A stretch of 7,657 bases of DNA from JAMCRM01 sp041685075 (GTDB taxonomy: Bacteria > Acidobacteriota > Terriglobia > Bryobacterales > Bryobacteraceae), in NCBI GenBank assembly GCA_041685075.1, contig JAWLGN010000269.1, forward strand, positions 1-7,657. The letters run 5' to 3'. The position numbers and the translations under genes are program-made. Positions 1 through 7,593 of this stretch are shown in pieces (position 1 is the stretch's first letter; each line of letters opens with the position of its first letter). The notes beneath the pieces are model-generated. The model saw only the letters and a list, made by a program, of their open reading frames with translations. It was not told the DNA's origin and did not search any database.

Positions 1-2847
1 CAGGTGGACGCGATTCAGGAGTTTAAGGTCTTCACCAGCCCGTACGCGGCGGAGTTCGGACGCACGGGGGGCGGGGTGGTGAGCTTCGCCATCAAGTCCG
101 GCACCAACACGCCGCACGGCACGGTGCACGAGTTCCTGCGCAACAGCGTGCTGGACGCCAACGGCTGGAACGCCAACCGCGCGGGACAGGAGCGGCAGAG
201 CTTCAAGCGCAACCAGTACGGCTACACGCTGGGGGCGCCGGTGTACATCCCCAAGCTGTACGACGGGCGCAACCGCACCTTCTTCTTCGCCGCCTACGAG
301 GCGCTGCGGGAGCGCAGCGCGGCGCGGTTCACCGGCACGGTGCCGACGGAGCTGGAGCGCCGCGGGGACTTTTCGCAATCGCTGCAAAGCAACGGGGCGC
401 CGATCCGGATTTTCGACCCGTTCAGCACGCGGCCGGATCCGAACCGTCCCGCGGGAACCACGCGCTACATCCGCGACCAGTTCCCCGGCAACGTGGTTCC
501 GGCCCACCTGATCCACCCCATCGCCCAGAACATCGTCCAGTACTACCCCGCGCCGAACCAGCCGGGCGTGGGACTGAGCAATACGAGCAATTTCTTCGCG
601 CAGGGCGCCAAGCGGCTGGACATGGATCGCCAGGACTACCGGGTGGATCACCTGCTGAGTTCCCGGCACAGCGTGTTCGGGCGCTACAACCGCTTCGAGA
701 ACACGGCCGCGGACCCCAACTACTACGGGAACATCGCCACGCCGGTGCAGACGCCCAACTCCATTCCGGGCATCAACTGGGCCGGCAGCCACACCTGGAC
801 CATCACCCCCACCGCCATCCTGGAGCACCAGTTCTCCTTCAACCGCACGGCTTCCATCCGGCAGCCGAAGACCCTGGGGTTCGACTACACCACCCTGGGA
901 TTCCCGCAGAACTTCGGAGAGGGGCAGCGCATACGCTTCTTCCCGCTGATTACCATGTCGTCGTTGAGCGGCGTGGGGCCGACCGGGTCGGGCTACAACG
1001 CCTCGATCGCGCGGAGCTGGCAGTACAAGGCCAGCGTCACGCTGCTGCGCGGGCGGCACACCATCAAGACCGGCGTCGATTGGCGGCGCTATCACACCCG
1101 GCTGGACATCCACCGGCCGCTTTCGATTTCCGCCGGCGGTTCCACCAGCGGGCCCAACCCGGATGCGGCGGCATCCGGCACCGGCCACGGCCTGGCCGAC
1201 ATGATGAGCGGCATCGCCTCCATCACTTACAACTACCGTCCGGACGAGCGGCACTACCACGACTACTACGCCGGCTTCATCCAGGACGAGATTCGCATCA
1301 CCCCGTCCCTGACCATTACGCCGGGGCTGCGCTATAGCGTGGAGACTCCCTCCATCGAGGAGAACGATCAGTACGTCTACCTGGATTTGACCAGCCCATC
1401 GCCGCTGGCGGGCGTGGTGCCGGGATACCCGAACCTGCGCGGCGGCATCGCCTTCGTGGGGGGAAGCCAGGGCCGCCGCACGCAGCTCACCGATACGAAT
1501 AACTTCGACCCGCGTATCGGGCTGGCCTACCGGGTGAGCGAGAAGACGGTGGTGCGCAGCGGTCTGGGCCTCTTCCATCATCCCTCCGTGCCATGGACCG
1601 ACGTGGCGCAGGGATTCCAGCGGGAGACCCGTTCGCTCACCCGCGAAGCGGACGGCTACACGCCCATCCGCAACCTGGACAACCCGTTCCCGGACGGCAT
1701 CCAGCCGCCCACGGGGAACACCCTGGGGCTGGCGACCAACCTGGGACAGAAGATCGTGGGGCCGCTGCGGCAGCAGCACGTGCCGTACCAGGTGCAGTGG
1801 TCCTTCGACGTGCAGCGCCAGTTGCCGTGGTCGGTGGTGGTGGATCTCGGTTACATCGGGACCAGCGGCGTGGGGCTGCCGAGCGGCTATAACGACCAGA
1901 GCAGCGGAGAGAATCTCAACCAGTTGCCGTTGGACCAGATGGCGCTGGGCAGCAAGCTGAACCAGCAGGTTGCCAACCCGTTTTACGGTCACATCACCGA
2001 CCCGACCTCCACGTTGAGCCGGGAGACGGTGACGCTGGGACAGCTTCTGCGGCCCTACCCGCAGTTCCTGGACGTGATCGCGCAGCAGACCCCCATCGGG
2101 CACTCCAGCTATCACGCCATGCAGGTGAAGGTGGAGCGGCGCTTCAGCGACGGTCTGGCTGTGCTGTTCTCCTGGACGCACAGCAAGAGCATCGACAACG
2201 TAGGAGAGATCGGGAATTTCCTGAGCCGCACCCCGGGGTTGATGAACAACTACTGCTACGCCTGCGACCGGTCGCTTTCCTACCAGCACATCCCGGACAT
2301 CGTGCGGTTGAGCTACCGCTACGAGCTGCCGCTGGGCGTGGGGAAGAGGTGGGCCAGCCGCGGGGTTCTGGCGCGGGTGATCGGCGGGTGGGCGATCGCC
2401 GGGCTGCTGTCGTGGGACAACGGCCAGGTTGCCTACGTGACCTCCAACAACGACAGCGCCTCCTACGGGGGCGGGCGGGGCATGCGTCCCATGGCCACCG
2501 GCCAGCCGGCGGCGCTGCCGGACGGCCCCACCTTCGAGGACGGCGCCCCGTACTTCAACAAGGACGCCTTCTATCGCACGCCGCAGTTCCAGTTCGGCAA
2601 CGTGAGCCGCACGCTGCCGGACGTGCGCAACCCGGGCAAGATGAACTGGGACGCCCTGATCGAGAAGCGCTTCGCGGTGACCGAGCGGGTGGGCCTGGAT
2701 TTCCGCGCCGAGATGTTTAACGCGGTGAACCAGGTGAACTGGGCGGGTCCCACCATCGGCGTGACCTCGGCCGACTTCGGGCTGATCCGGCTGCGGCAGA
2801 GTAATACGCCGCGGCAGATGCAGTTCGGGCTGCGGCTCAGCTTCTGA
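1..2847 (+). CDS. TonB-dependent receptor, Oar-like (5'-truncated by the window edge)
   Basis: This is the C-terminal 948 residues of an outer-membrane beta-barrel receptor, probably for TonB-driven uptake or surface binding of a substrate that cannot be told from sequence. The reading frame is open from base 1. The first residues (QVDAIQEFKV, then the AEFGRTGGG and IKSGTN motifs, bases 1-108) are the end of the plug domain of Oar-like receptors. The barrel follows, with many alternating aromatic strands, the conserved FDPRIGLAY segment at 1504-1530, and the late LSYRYELPLG strand near 2311-2340. The protein ends in QFGLRLSF, and a terminal Phe is the usual outer-membrane assembly signal. Compared with the complete receptor in this window, about 215 N-terminal residues are missing: signal peptide, carboxypeptidase-regulatory-like domain and most of the plug. 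The GTG at base 4 is therefore an internal codon, not the start. A CYAC pair (2254-2265) may form a surface-loop disulfide. It converges with the next gene. Confidence 0.93.
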   Translation, partial: QVDAIQEFKVFTSPYAAEFGRTGGGVVSFAIKSGTNTPHGTVHEFLRNSVLDANGWNANRAGQERQSFKRNQYGYTLGAPVYIPKLYDGRNRTFFFAAYEALRERSAARFTGTVPTELERRGDFSQSLQSNGAPIRIFDPFSTRPDPNRPAGTTRYIRDQFPGNVVPAHLIHPIAQNIVQYYPAPNQPGVGLSNTSNFFAQGAKRLDMDRQDYRVDHLLSSRHSVFGRYNRFENTAADPNYYGNIATPVQTPNSIPGINWAGSHTWTITPTAILEHQFSFNRTASIRQPKTLGFDYTTLGFPQNFGEGQRIRFFPLITMSSLSGVGPTGSGYNASIARSWQYKASVTLLRGRHTIKTGVDWRRYHTRLDIHRPLSISAGGSTSGPNPDAAASGTGHGLADMMSGIASITYNYRPDERHYHDYYAGFIQDEIRITPSLTITPGLRYSVETPSIEENDQYVYLDLTSPSPLAGVVPGYPNLRGGIAFVGGSQGRRTQLTDTNNFDPRIGLAYRVSEKTVVRSGLGLFHHPSVPWTDVAQGFQRETRSLTREADGYTPIRNLDNPFPDGIQPPTGNTLGLATNLGQKIVGPLRQQHVPYQVQWSFDVQRQLPWSVVVDLGYIGTSGVGLPSGYNDQSSGENLNQLPLDQMALGSKLNQQVANPFYGHITDPTSTLSRETVTLGQLLRPYPQFLDVIAQQTPIGHSSYHAMQVKVERRFSDGLAVLFSWTHSKSIDNVGEIGNFLSRTPGLMNNYCYACDRSLSYQHIPDIVRLSYRYELPLGVGKRWASRGVLARVIGGWAIAGLLSWDNGQVAYVTSNNDSASYGGGRGMRPMATGQPAALPDGPTFEDGAPYFNKDAFYRTPQFQFGNVSRTLPDVRNPGKMNWDALIEKRFAVTERVGLDFRAEMFNAVNQVNWAGPTIGVTSADFGLIRLRQSNTPRQMQFGLRLSF

Positions 2848-2861
2848 CCGGGGATCGCATC

Positions 2862-2932
2862 AAGCGGGGTTGAAGCTCGCTCCGGCGTTATGGAGCAGCC
2901 TTGAAGGCTGCCCGGCGATCGCAACCCCGCTT
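2862..2932. repeat. Nested inverted repeat in the convergent intergenic gap
   Basis: Perfect 11-base arms at 2862-2872 (AAGCGGGGTTG) and 2922-2932 (CAACCCCGCTT) enclose 49 bases. Inside them is a second palindrome, GCAGCCTT-G-AAGGCTGC (2895-2911), and a possible competing 5-bp hairpin GCTCC/GGAGC (2879-2883/2892-2896). A 7-base direct repeat GATCGCA lies at 2853-2859 and 2917-2923. The element fills most of the gap between two convergent genes and would fold equally well in either transcript. It could be a two-way transcription barrier or a copy of a dispersed palindromic (REP-like) repeat; the sequence alone cannot tell which. Confidence 0.6.
2895..2911. terminator. Possible bidirectional terminator hairpin
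   Basis: A perfect 7-8 bp GC-rich stem, GCAGCCT/AGGCTGC with a 3-base loop, sits 48 bases after the stop of receptor 1 and 34 bases after the stop of the opposing 397-residue gene. The position between convergent genes suits a terminator. Neither side is followed by a T-run, so it is not a canonical intrinsic terminator. It may only slow polymerase or protect 3' ends. Confidence 0.3.
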
Positions 2933-2944
2933 CGCCACCCGTGG

Positions 2945-4138
2945 TCAGGACCAGTAGCCCGGGAGATCGACCTTGACGACCTTCTCGATGCGAACGGCCG
3001 GGTTGCTGGCCTCGGTCTTGAAGTCGATACCGCCCTGGCCGGCGAGGAGGGCGCCGCGCTGCTCGAGGTTTTTGAGGAAGCCTTCGAGAATGCCGACCGA
3101 GGCGGCGCTGCCCAGGATGTGGGCGAGGGTGGCGCGGGGGTGCAGCCATTCGAAGCCGCGCACGATGATGAGGTGGCCGTCGTTGGAATCCTGGCCGTAG
3201 TGGATGCGCTCGATGCGCACCCGGGCCAGGTGACGGCTCCAGGGGATGCCGCGGACGGCGCGCTCGGGAAAGGGGCTGCCGGCGGGGCCGACGTCCTGCA
3301 TGCGGCGCGTGTTGAAGGCGAAATAGGTCTTCACCACGTAGATGTTCGTGCGCGAGGCCTTCAGGATCTTCTGTGCGGGCGCGCCGGGCCGCGCGGCCGA
3401 GGGCACGGCTCCGCCGAAGACGGCGGCCAGGCGGCGCACGTCCTCGCCGCCGGTGTAACCGTGCGCGGTGACCACCGCGGTGCCGAACTGCCAGGATTCC
3501 ATGTCGCACATCAGGGGAAACTTGGTGGCGGTGGCGAAATCCTCGGCGATGCTGACGACGGTGTACAGGCAGTTGTCGGCGTTCCAGCGGCGGAAGTAGA
3601 GCTTCTTCCGGATCTGGAGGTCGGAGAAGGGGTGCCAGGGCCGCGACATGTTCATGGAGGAGCGCAGCGCGGGCAGCGACGCCTTGGCATAGGTGCCCTG
3701 GTGCATGCGGACCTCGCTGGGGTTGCGGAAGTCGCCGCGGAAGGCCACGTGGACGCGGTTGGGGCCGGATCGCACGCCGGGGAGGGTGAGATCGTCCCTC
3801 TCCAGGTAGCCGGCGGGGAACTCGGCGAAGCCGCTGCGCAGCATGCGGGTGAGAAGGTCCCGCTTCTGCGGGTTGGAGAGGTTGGGATTCTTGGGCGTGC
3901 CGTCGGGGTTCAGCATTTCGATGTAGAAGGCCCGGCGGTCGCGGTCGGGACACTCGCGCCAGAACTGGTTAAACCACCATTCGAAGCTGTACTTCACCGC
4001 ATCGGGAAAGGGCGCAACGTTGTTGCCGAAGCGAACCCGCATGTAAGGGTCGGCCTGGGCCCACTGGCCCCGCGGCACTCTTGCGGGGCCCCCCGCGGGA
4101 GGTGGAGGCGGTGCGGGTGGTGCTGGAGGAATGCTCAT
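2945..4138 (-). CDS. Putative ADP-ribosyltransferase-fold protein (cholera toxin A / pertussis S1-like), divergent
   Basis: 397 residues. I know no named family that matches over the full length. The ATG at 4138-4136 is chosen because GGAG (4148-4145) lies 6 bases ahead. Residues 4-18 are Pro/Ala/Gly-rich (low complexity), with no signal peptide or membrane segment. Residues 30-125 form an unassigned aromatic-rich domain (FEWWFNQFW, 52-60). Residues 131-143 (VAFRGDFRNPSEV) resemble the catalytic-Arg strand of enterotoxin-type ADP-ribosyltransferases, with R134 as the candidate. YTVVSIAEDFA (192-202) sits where the STS strand belongs but keeps only S196. IYVV (266-269) and SPFPERAVRGIPWS (288-301) resemble the following strand and the catalytic-Glu loop, with E292 as the candidate. 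About 50 extra residues separate the last two blocks from the STS region. If active, it would transfer ADP-ribose from NAD+ to an unknown target. The degenerate STS and single Glu could instead mean altered or lost activity. It is probably cotranscribed with the upstream receptor. The CDS is confident; the function is tentative. Confidence 0.5.
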   Translation of the reverse strand: MSIPPAPPAPPPPPAGGPARVPRGQWAQADPYMRVRFGNNVAPFPDAVKYSFEWWFNQFWRECPDRDRRAFYIEMLNPDGTPKNPNLSNPQKRDLLTRMLRSGFAEFPAGYLERDDLTLPGVRSGPNRVHVAFRGDFRNPSEVRMHQGTYAKASLPALRSSMNMSRPWHPFSDLQIRKKLYFRRWNADNCLYTVVSIAEDFATATKFPLMCDMESWQFGTAVVTAHGYTGGEDVRRLAAVFGGAVPSAARPGAPAQKILKASRTNIYVVKTYFAFNTRRMQDVGPAGSPFPERAVRGIPWSRHLARVRIERIHYGQDSNDGHLIIVRGFEWLHPRATLAHILGSAASVGILEGFLKNLEQRGALLAGQGGIDFKTEASNPAVRIEKVVKVDLPGYWS

Positions 4139-4148
4139 GCGTAGCTCC

Positions 4149-4236
4149 GCTTCTGAGCATCTCGCACTCGACGGCGCCGGTCAATGGGTGCACGGACGGG
4201 GCGCGGCGGTCCGGCCCGCGCGTCGAGTTCAGAAGC
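4149..4236 (-). promoter_or_regulatory. Long intergenic stem between receptor 2 stop and the next gene's Shine-Dalgarno
   Basis: On one side, 4221-4236 is a continuous 16-base arm. Its first 8 bases (4221-4228) pair perfectly with 4166-4173 (ACTCGACG/CGTCGAGT), and its last 8 (4229-4236) pair with 4149-4156 (GCTTCTGA/TCAGAAGC), leaving a 9-base bulge (4157-4165). A further 5-bp pair GCCGG/CCGGC (4176-4180/4211-4215) continues inward. In the minus-strand mRNA the stem begins at the receptor's last codons and stop, and ends next to the GGAG of the following gene. It could couple or limit that gene's translation, or set relative mRNA levels by protecting an end. No T-run follows. Confidence 0.4.
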
Positions 4237-7200
4237 TCAGGCGCAGGCCGAAGCGGAACTGGCGTTCGCCCCAGGCGCTGAGGACTTCACCAAAGCCATT
4301 TAGATCCTGGACCGAGCCGTCCGGGGCCAGCCGCAGGTTATTCACGTTGGCGCCGGGATTGTTGAAGTGCGGGGTGTTGGTGAAGTTGAAGCTGTCGGCG
4401 CGGAACTGCAGGGTCATGCCTTCCTTCACGGTGAAGCTGCGGAAGATGCCGAAGTCCCAGTTGGCGACCCCGGGGCCGCGGAGGGAGCGAAAGCCGGCGT
4501 TGCCGAAGCGGGCGTCGTTGACGGGAGCGAAGGCCAGGGGATCGAAGAAGGCCTGGCCGCGGCCGATGCCGCCGAGCTTTTCCACCTTGGGCTTGATCTG
4601 GTCGGCGCGCTGGGTGTTGCCGGGGGCGTTCAGCGAAGTGCCGCCGGCGGTGACCGAGAAGGGCGCGCCGGTGTAAAAGCTGAGCATGCTGTTGAGCTGC
4701 CAGCCGCCCAGCACGGCGCTCGCGATGCCGCCCTGGTTGAGGTAGCGCTTGCCCCTGCCGAAGGGCAGCTCGGCGACCTTGGTGATCTGGAGGTTGTGGG
4801 TGCGGTCGAAGTCGTTCACCTGCCGGTTCAAACCGTAGTACTCGGGGATGGCGATGGGGAGAGTGCCGCTGCTGTCGGCGGATCCGTTGGTGGTGATGGA
4901 CTTGCTCCAGGTATAGGCCGCGTGCAGGAGGAAGCCGTTGGCGAAACGGCGCTGGAGGCGGGCCTGGAGCGAGTCGTAGTGGGAGTTGCCAATGGGGCTG
5001 ACCATGCGGGTGTTGGCGGTGCGGCCGAAGGCCCTGTTCAACTGCCGCCCGGCCTGCCCGCCGCCGATGGGCGCCCAGTTCAGTTCCAGGAAGCCGAGCT
5101 GCCGGACCTGCCGGTTGGCCACGTAACCCGCCTCGGCGTTGAAGCCGCCGGGGAGTTCCTTCCCCACCGTGAAGTTCCAGGACTGCACGTAGCCGCGCAC
5201 GTGCTTGTCGGGCAGGGTGTTGGCGAAGACGTCGAGCGGGATATCGATTAAGCCGTTGCCAAGATCGGGCACAGGGATTTCGGGGATGCCGTCGGCGAGA
5301 GGGCCGGCGGGGGTCCAGGAGTTGGGGCCCTGGCGATCCAGCTCGATGATGACGGGATAGTTGGTGCGCATGGCGCGGGCCATGGAGTAGGGGTCGATGC
5401 TGAGGCCGTAGCCGGCGCGGATCACCCAGGTATCGGCGGCGCGGTAGGCGATGCCGAAGCGCGGCGCAAAGAGCTTACGGCTCACCTGGACGCCCATGTG
5501 CTTGGGGACCGCGCCGAGGCCGCCGATCATGATCTGGTTGGTGACGGGGTTGTAGCGCTCGAGACCGCGGTCGGCGCGGGTGGGAATGGGGTAGTACTCC
5601 CAGCGGGTGCCGAAGGAGAGGGTGAGCTTGCGGTTCACCTGCCACTTGTCCCGGATGTAGAAGGTGTGGGCCCATTGGCGGGTGGTGAAGGGGTCGATGG
5701 TCATGAGGTTCTTGCCCAGGCGGGTGGGGAGGCCCAGCAGGAAGCTGGAGAAGCCGTGGGCGATGCTGTCGGGGCTGAGGGTGCGGCAGCCGCCGTTGCC
5801 GTCGGGGTTGGTGCAGAGACGCACGGGGCCGGAGCCGAAGACGAAGGTGCCGCGGGCGCCGTGTCCCGCTCCGCCGGCTACCTCGGGCTGGGTGTGGTTC
5901 ATGGCCTGGTAGTAGAGGTCCATGCCCCAGCGGATTTCGTGCGGCCCCTTGGTGAGGTTGAAGTTGGCCACGTACTGGGCCTGGTCGTCCCAGCGCCAGT
6001 AGGGCATGTAGCCGTTCACCTCGCCGTAGTTATCGAAGCTGGAGACGTTGAAGCGCGGCCAGCCGCCCTGGAAGCGCTCGGGTCCGTTGGTGCCGGGAAT
6101 GCCCAGAAACTCGAGGCCGACGTTCTCGTCCACGCGCGGGTGCTCGACGCCGGTGTTGTGCGCGACGATGCCGATGTTGCCGTCGATGATGAAGTTGGGG
6201 GAGACGAGGAAGGTTCCGCCGGCGGAGAAGCTGTAGACGTTGGAGCCGCCGCTGCCGGGGTTGCCGGGGGAGCGGATCTGCGCGCCACCCAGAGCATCGC
6301 CGAAGGTCGTGCCGTTCAGATAGCTCATGTCCAGCAGGCTGAAGCGCGTGAACAGGGTGAGGCGGTCGCTCGCGTTCCAGTTGACCTTGGTGTCGAGGCT
6401 GGTGCGGTCGGTCTTGGTGGCGGCGGAGGCGAAGTAGTTGCGGGTTTCGCCGGGCAGGTTGGGCAGGGGGATGAGCGGCACGATCTTCTGCACGATGGGG
6501 TCTTTGCGCGCCTCGGGGATGCGGTTGCCGGGAAAGGGCAGGCGGCCGGAGGCGTCGGGGTTGCCGGTGAGGGGGTCGTAGATGGTGGCGTAGCCGCTCA
6601 TGTCTCCGGAACGAACGGCCTCGCCGGGCACCGAGGCGATGCGGTCGGCGTTGCGGCGGTCCGGGAAGGCATCCACGCTGGCGAAGAAGAACAGCTTGTT
6701 GCGCACGATGGGGCCGCCCAGGGTGCCGCCGAACTGGTTCATGATGAACTTGCCGAGCTGGACGCCTTCGGGCAGGAAGAAACCGCGCGCGCGCAGGTGC
6801 TGGTTGTGGTGGTAGTGGAACAGCGAGCCGTGGAAGTCGTTGGTGCCGCTCTTCAGCTCGACGTTGATGGCGGCGCCGCCGGCCAGGCCCTGCTCGGCGT
6901 CGTAGCTGTTGGTCACCACGTTCACGTTGCTGATGGCTTCGAGCGCGGGGGTGTAGGCGGTGTACTGGGGCTGCCAGATGTTCGTGGTGCTGGCGCCGTC
7001 GATGCGGGTGTTATTGATCATGTTACTGGCGCCGTTCACATTGAAAATCGAGGAGCCGGTGGCGTTGGAGGGATTGGCTTCCCGGATATCGAACGGCGCC
7101 ACTCCCGGCAGGGTGTTTAGCAGGTATTGATAGTTGCGCACCAGCGAGCCGGGCAGGTCCGTCAGTTCCTTGCTGCCGATTTCGGCGCGCACTTCGGCGC

Positions 7201-7588
7201 GGTCGGTCTGCATGGGAGTGGAGGAAGCGGCGATCGTGATGGACTCGGTGACGGCGCCGACCTCGAGGGCGAAATCCGCGCGAGCCACGGTGTTGATGCT
7301 CACCTGGATGTTACTTCGGGTGACGCTGGTAAAACCTTCTCTCGAGACCGCCACCTGGTAGGGTCCCGCGGGGACGGTGGGGAAGCTGTAGATCCCCAGC
7401 TCGTTCGTGGCGGCGCGGCGGGACTGCCGGGTTTCCATGTTGACGACGGTGACGGAAGCGCCGGCGACGGCCGCGCCGGAGGCATCCCGTACGTTACCGA
7501 CGATGGAGCCGTAAAGCACCTGCGCTTCGAGCGGCTCCAGCGACAGGACGGCGGCAAGGGCGCACGCCAGGAAACAAAAGTAACGCAT
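4229..7588 (-). CDS. TonB-dependent receptor, Oar-like, with N-terminal carboxypeptidase-regulatory-like domain
   Basis: A complete 1119-residue outer-membrane receptor. The ATG at 7588-7586 has a purine-rich Shine-Dalgarno, AGAGGGGGG, ending 5 bases upstream. Residues 1-22 are a Sec signal peptide with a hydrophobic core and likely cleavage at LEA|Q. Residues 24-108 form a carboxypeptidase-regulatory-like beta-sandwich (GSIVGNVRDASGAAVAGA; later GIYSFPTVPAGPYQV), typical of Oar-like receptors. Residues 115-250 are the plug, with LPGSLVRNYQYLL, the GASNMINNTRIDGA segment and SGTN at 247-250. The rest is the barrel, ending QFRFGLRLSF with terminal Phe. Length is normal for the group. I see no clear TonB box, as is common for this class. 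A surface-loop Cys pair, CTNPDGNGGC, lies at 5815-5786. The ligand cannot be inferred. Its C-terminal tail nearly matches receptor 1, so the two are related paralogues, though their barrels differ in length and loops. It heads a probable operon with the 397-residue gene. Confidence 0.95.
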   Translation of the reverse strand: MRYFCFLACALAAVLSLEPLEAQVLYGSIVGNVRDASGAAVAGASVTVVNMETRQSRRAATNELGIYSFPTVPAGPYQVAVSREGFTSVTRSNIQVSINTVARADFALEVGAVTESITIAASSTPMQTDRAEVRAEIGSKELTDLPGSLVRNYQYLLNTLPGVAPFDIREANPSNATGSSIFNVNGASNMINNTRIDGASTTNIWQPQYTAYTPALEAISNVNVVTNSYDAEQGLAGGAAINVELKSGTNDFHGSLFHYHHNQHLRARGFFLPEGVQLGKFIMNQFGGTLGGPIVRNKLFFFASVDAFPDRRNADRIASVPGEAVRSGDMSGYATIYDPLTGNPDASGRLPFPGNRIPEARKDPIVQKIVPLIPLPNLPGETRNYFASAATKTDRTSLDTKVNWNASDRLTLFTRFSLLDMSYLNGTTFGDALGGAQIRSPGNPGSGGSNVYSFSAGGTFLVSPNFIIDGNIGIVAHNTGVEHPRVDENVGLEFLGIPGTNGPERFQGGWPRFNVSSFDNYGEVNGYMPYWRWDDQAQYVANFNLTKGPHEIRWGMDLYYQAMNHTQPEVAGGAGHGARGTFVFGSGPVRLCTNPDGNGGCRTLSPDSIAHGFSSFLLGLPTRLGKNLMTIDPFTTRQWAHTFYIRDKWQVNRKLTLSFGTRWEYYPIPTRADRGLERYNPVTNQIMIGGLGAVPKHMGVQVSRKLFAPRFGIAYRAADTWVIRAGYGLSIDPYSMARAMRTNYPVIIELDRQGPNSWTPAGPLADGIPEIPVPDLGNGLIDIPLDVFANTLPDKHVRGYVQSWNFTVGKELPGGFNAEAGYVANRQVRQLGFLELNWAPIGGGQAGRQLNRAFGRTANTRMVSPIGNSHYDSLQARLQRRFANGFLLHAAYTWSKSITTNGSADSSGTLPIAIPEYYGLNRQVNDFDRTHNLQITKVAELPFGRGKRYLNQGGIASAVLGGWQLNSMLSFYTGAPFSVTAGGTSLNAPGNTQRADQIKPKVEKLGGIGRGQAFFDPLAFAPVNDARFGNAGFRSLRGPGVANWDFGIFRSFTVKEGMTLQFRADSFNFTNTPHFNNPGANVNNLRLAPDGSVQDLNGFGEVLSAWGERQFRFGLRLSF

Positions 7589-7593
7589 CTCAA

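Noticed and set aside
4..6. GTG at base 4 as a true start codon of the first receptor
   Set aside because: The frame is open from base 1, and the first residues are the middle of a plug domain. Comparison with the complete receptor in the window puts about 215 residues upstream of the edge.
3446..3487. Metal-dependent hydrolase motif in the 397-residue protein (TAHGYTGGED, residues 224-233)
   Set aside because: There is no HExxH or other complete metal-binding signature, and a lone His in a Gly-rich turn is not enough to propose a hydrolase.
2571..3953. 460-codon open frame on the - strand overlapping the end of receptor 1 and the 397-residue gene
   Set aside because: It runs across two genes and the palindromic gap, and its product is Arg/Pro/His-rich, typical of an off-frame reading in GC-rich DNA.
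2870..4144. 424-codon open frame on the + strand across the 397-residue gene
   Set aside because: It is antisense to a gene with a good ribosome-binding site and ordered motifs. Its product is an Ala/Gly/Val/Glu-rich low-information sequence, as expected from antisense reading of GC-rich codons.
5498..7120. 540-codon open frame on the + strand within receptor 2
   Set aside because: It is fully antisense to a well-supported receptor and is made largely of Gly, Ala, Val and Glu. No domain is recognisable.
7559..7588. Lipoprotein signal in receptor 2 (Cys at residue 9, FLAC)
   Set aside because: The residues before Cys do not fit the lipobox (Phe at -3, Leu at -2) and the hydrophobic stretch before it is too short. 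A normal cleavage site at LEA|Q is present further on, and barrel receptors are not usually lipidated.
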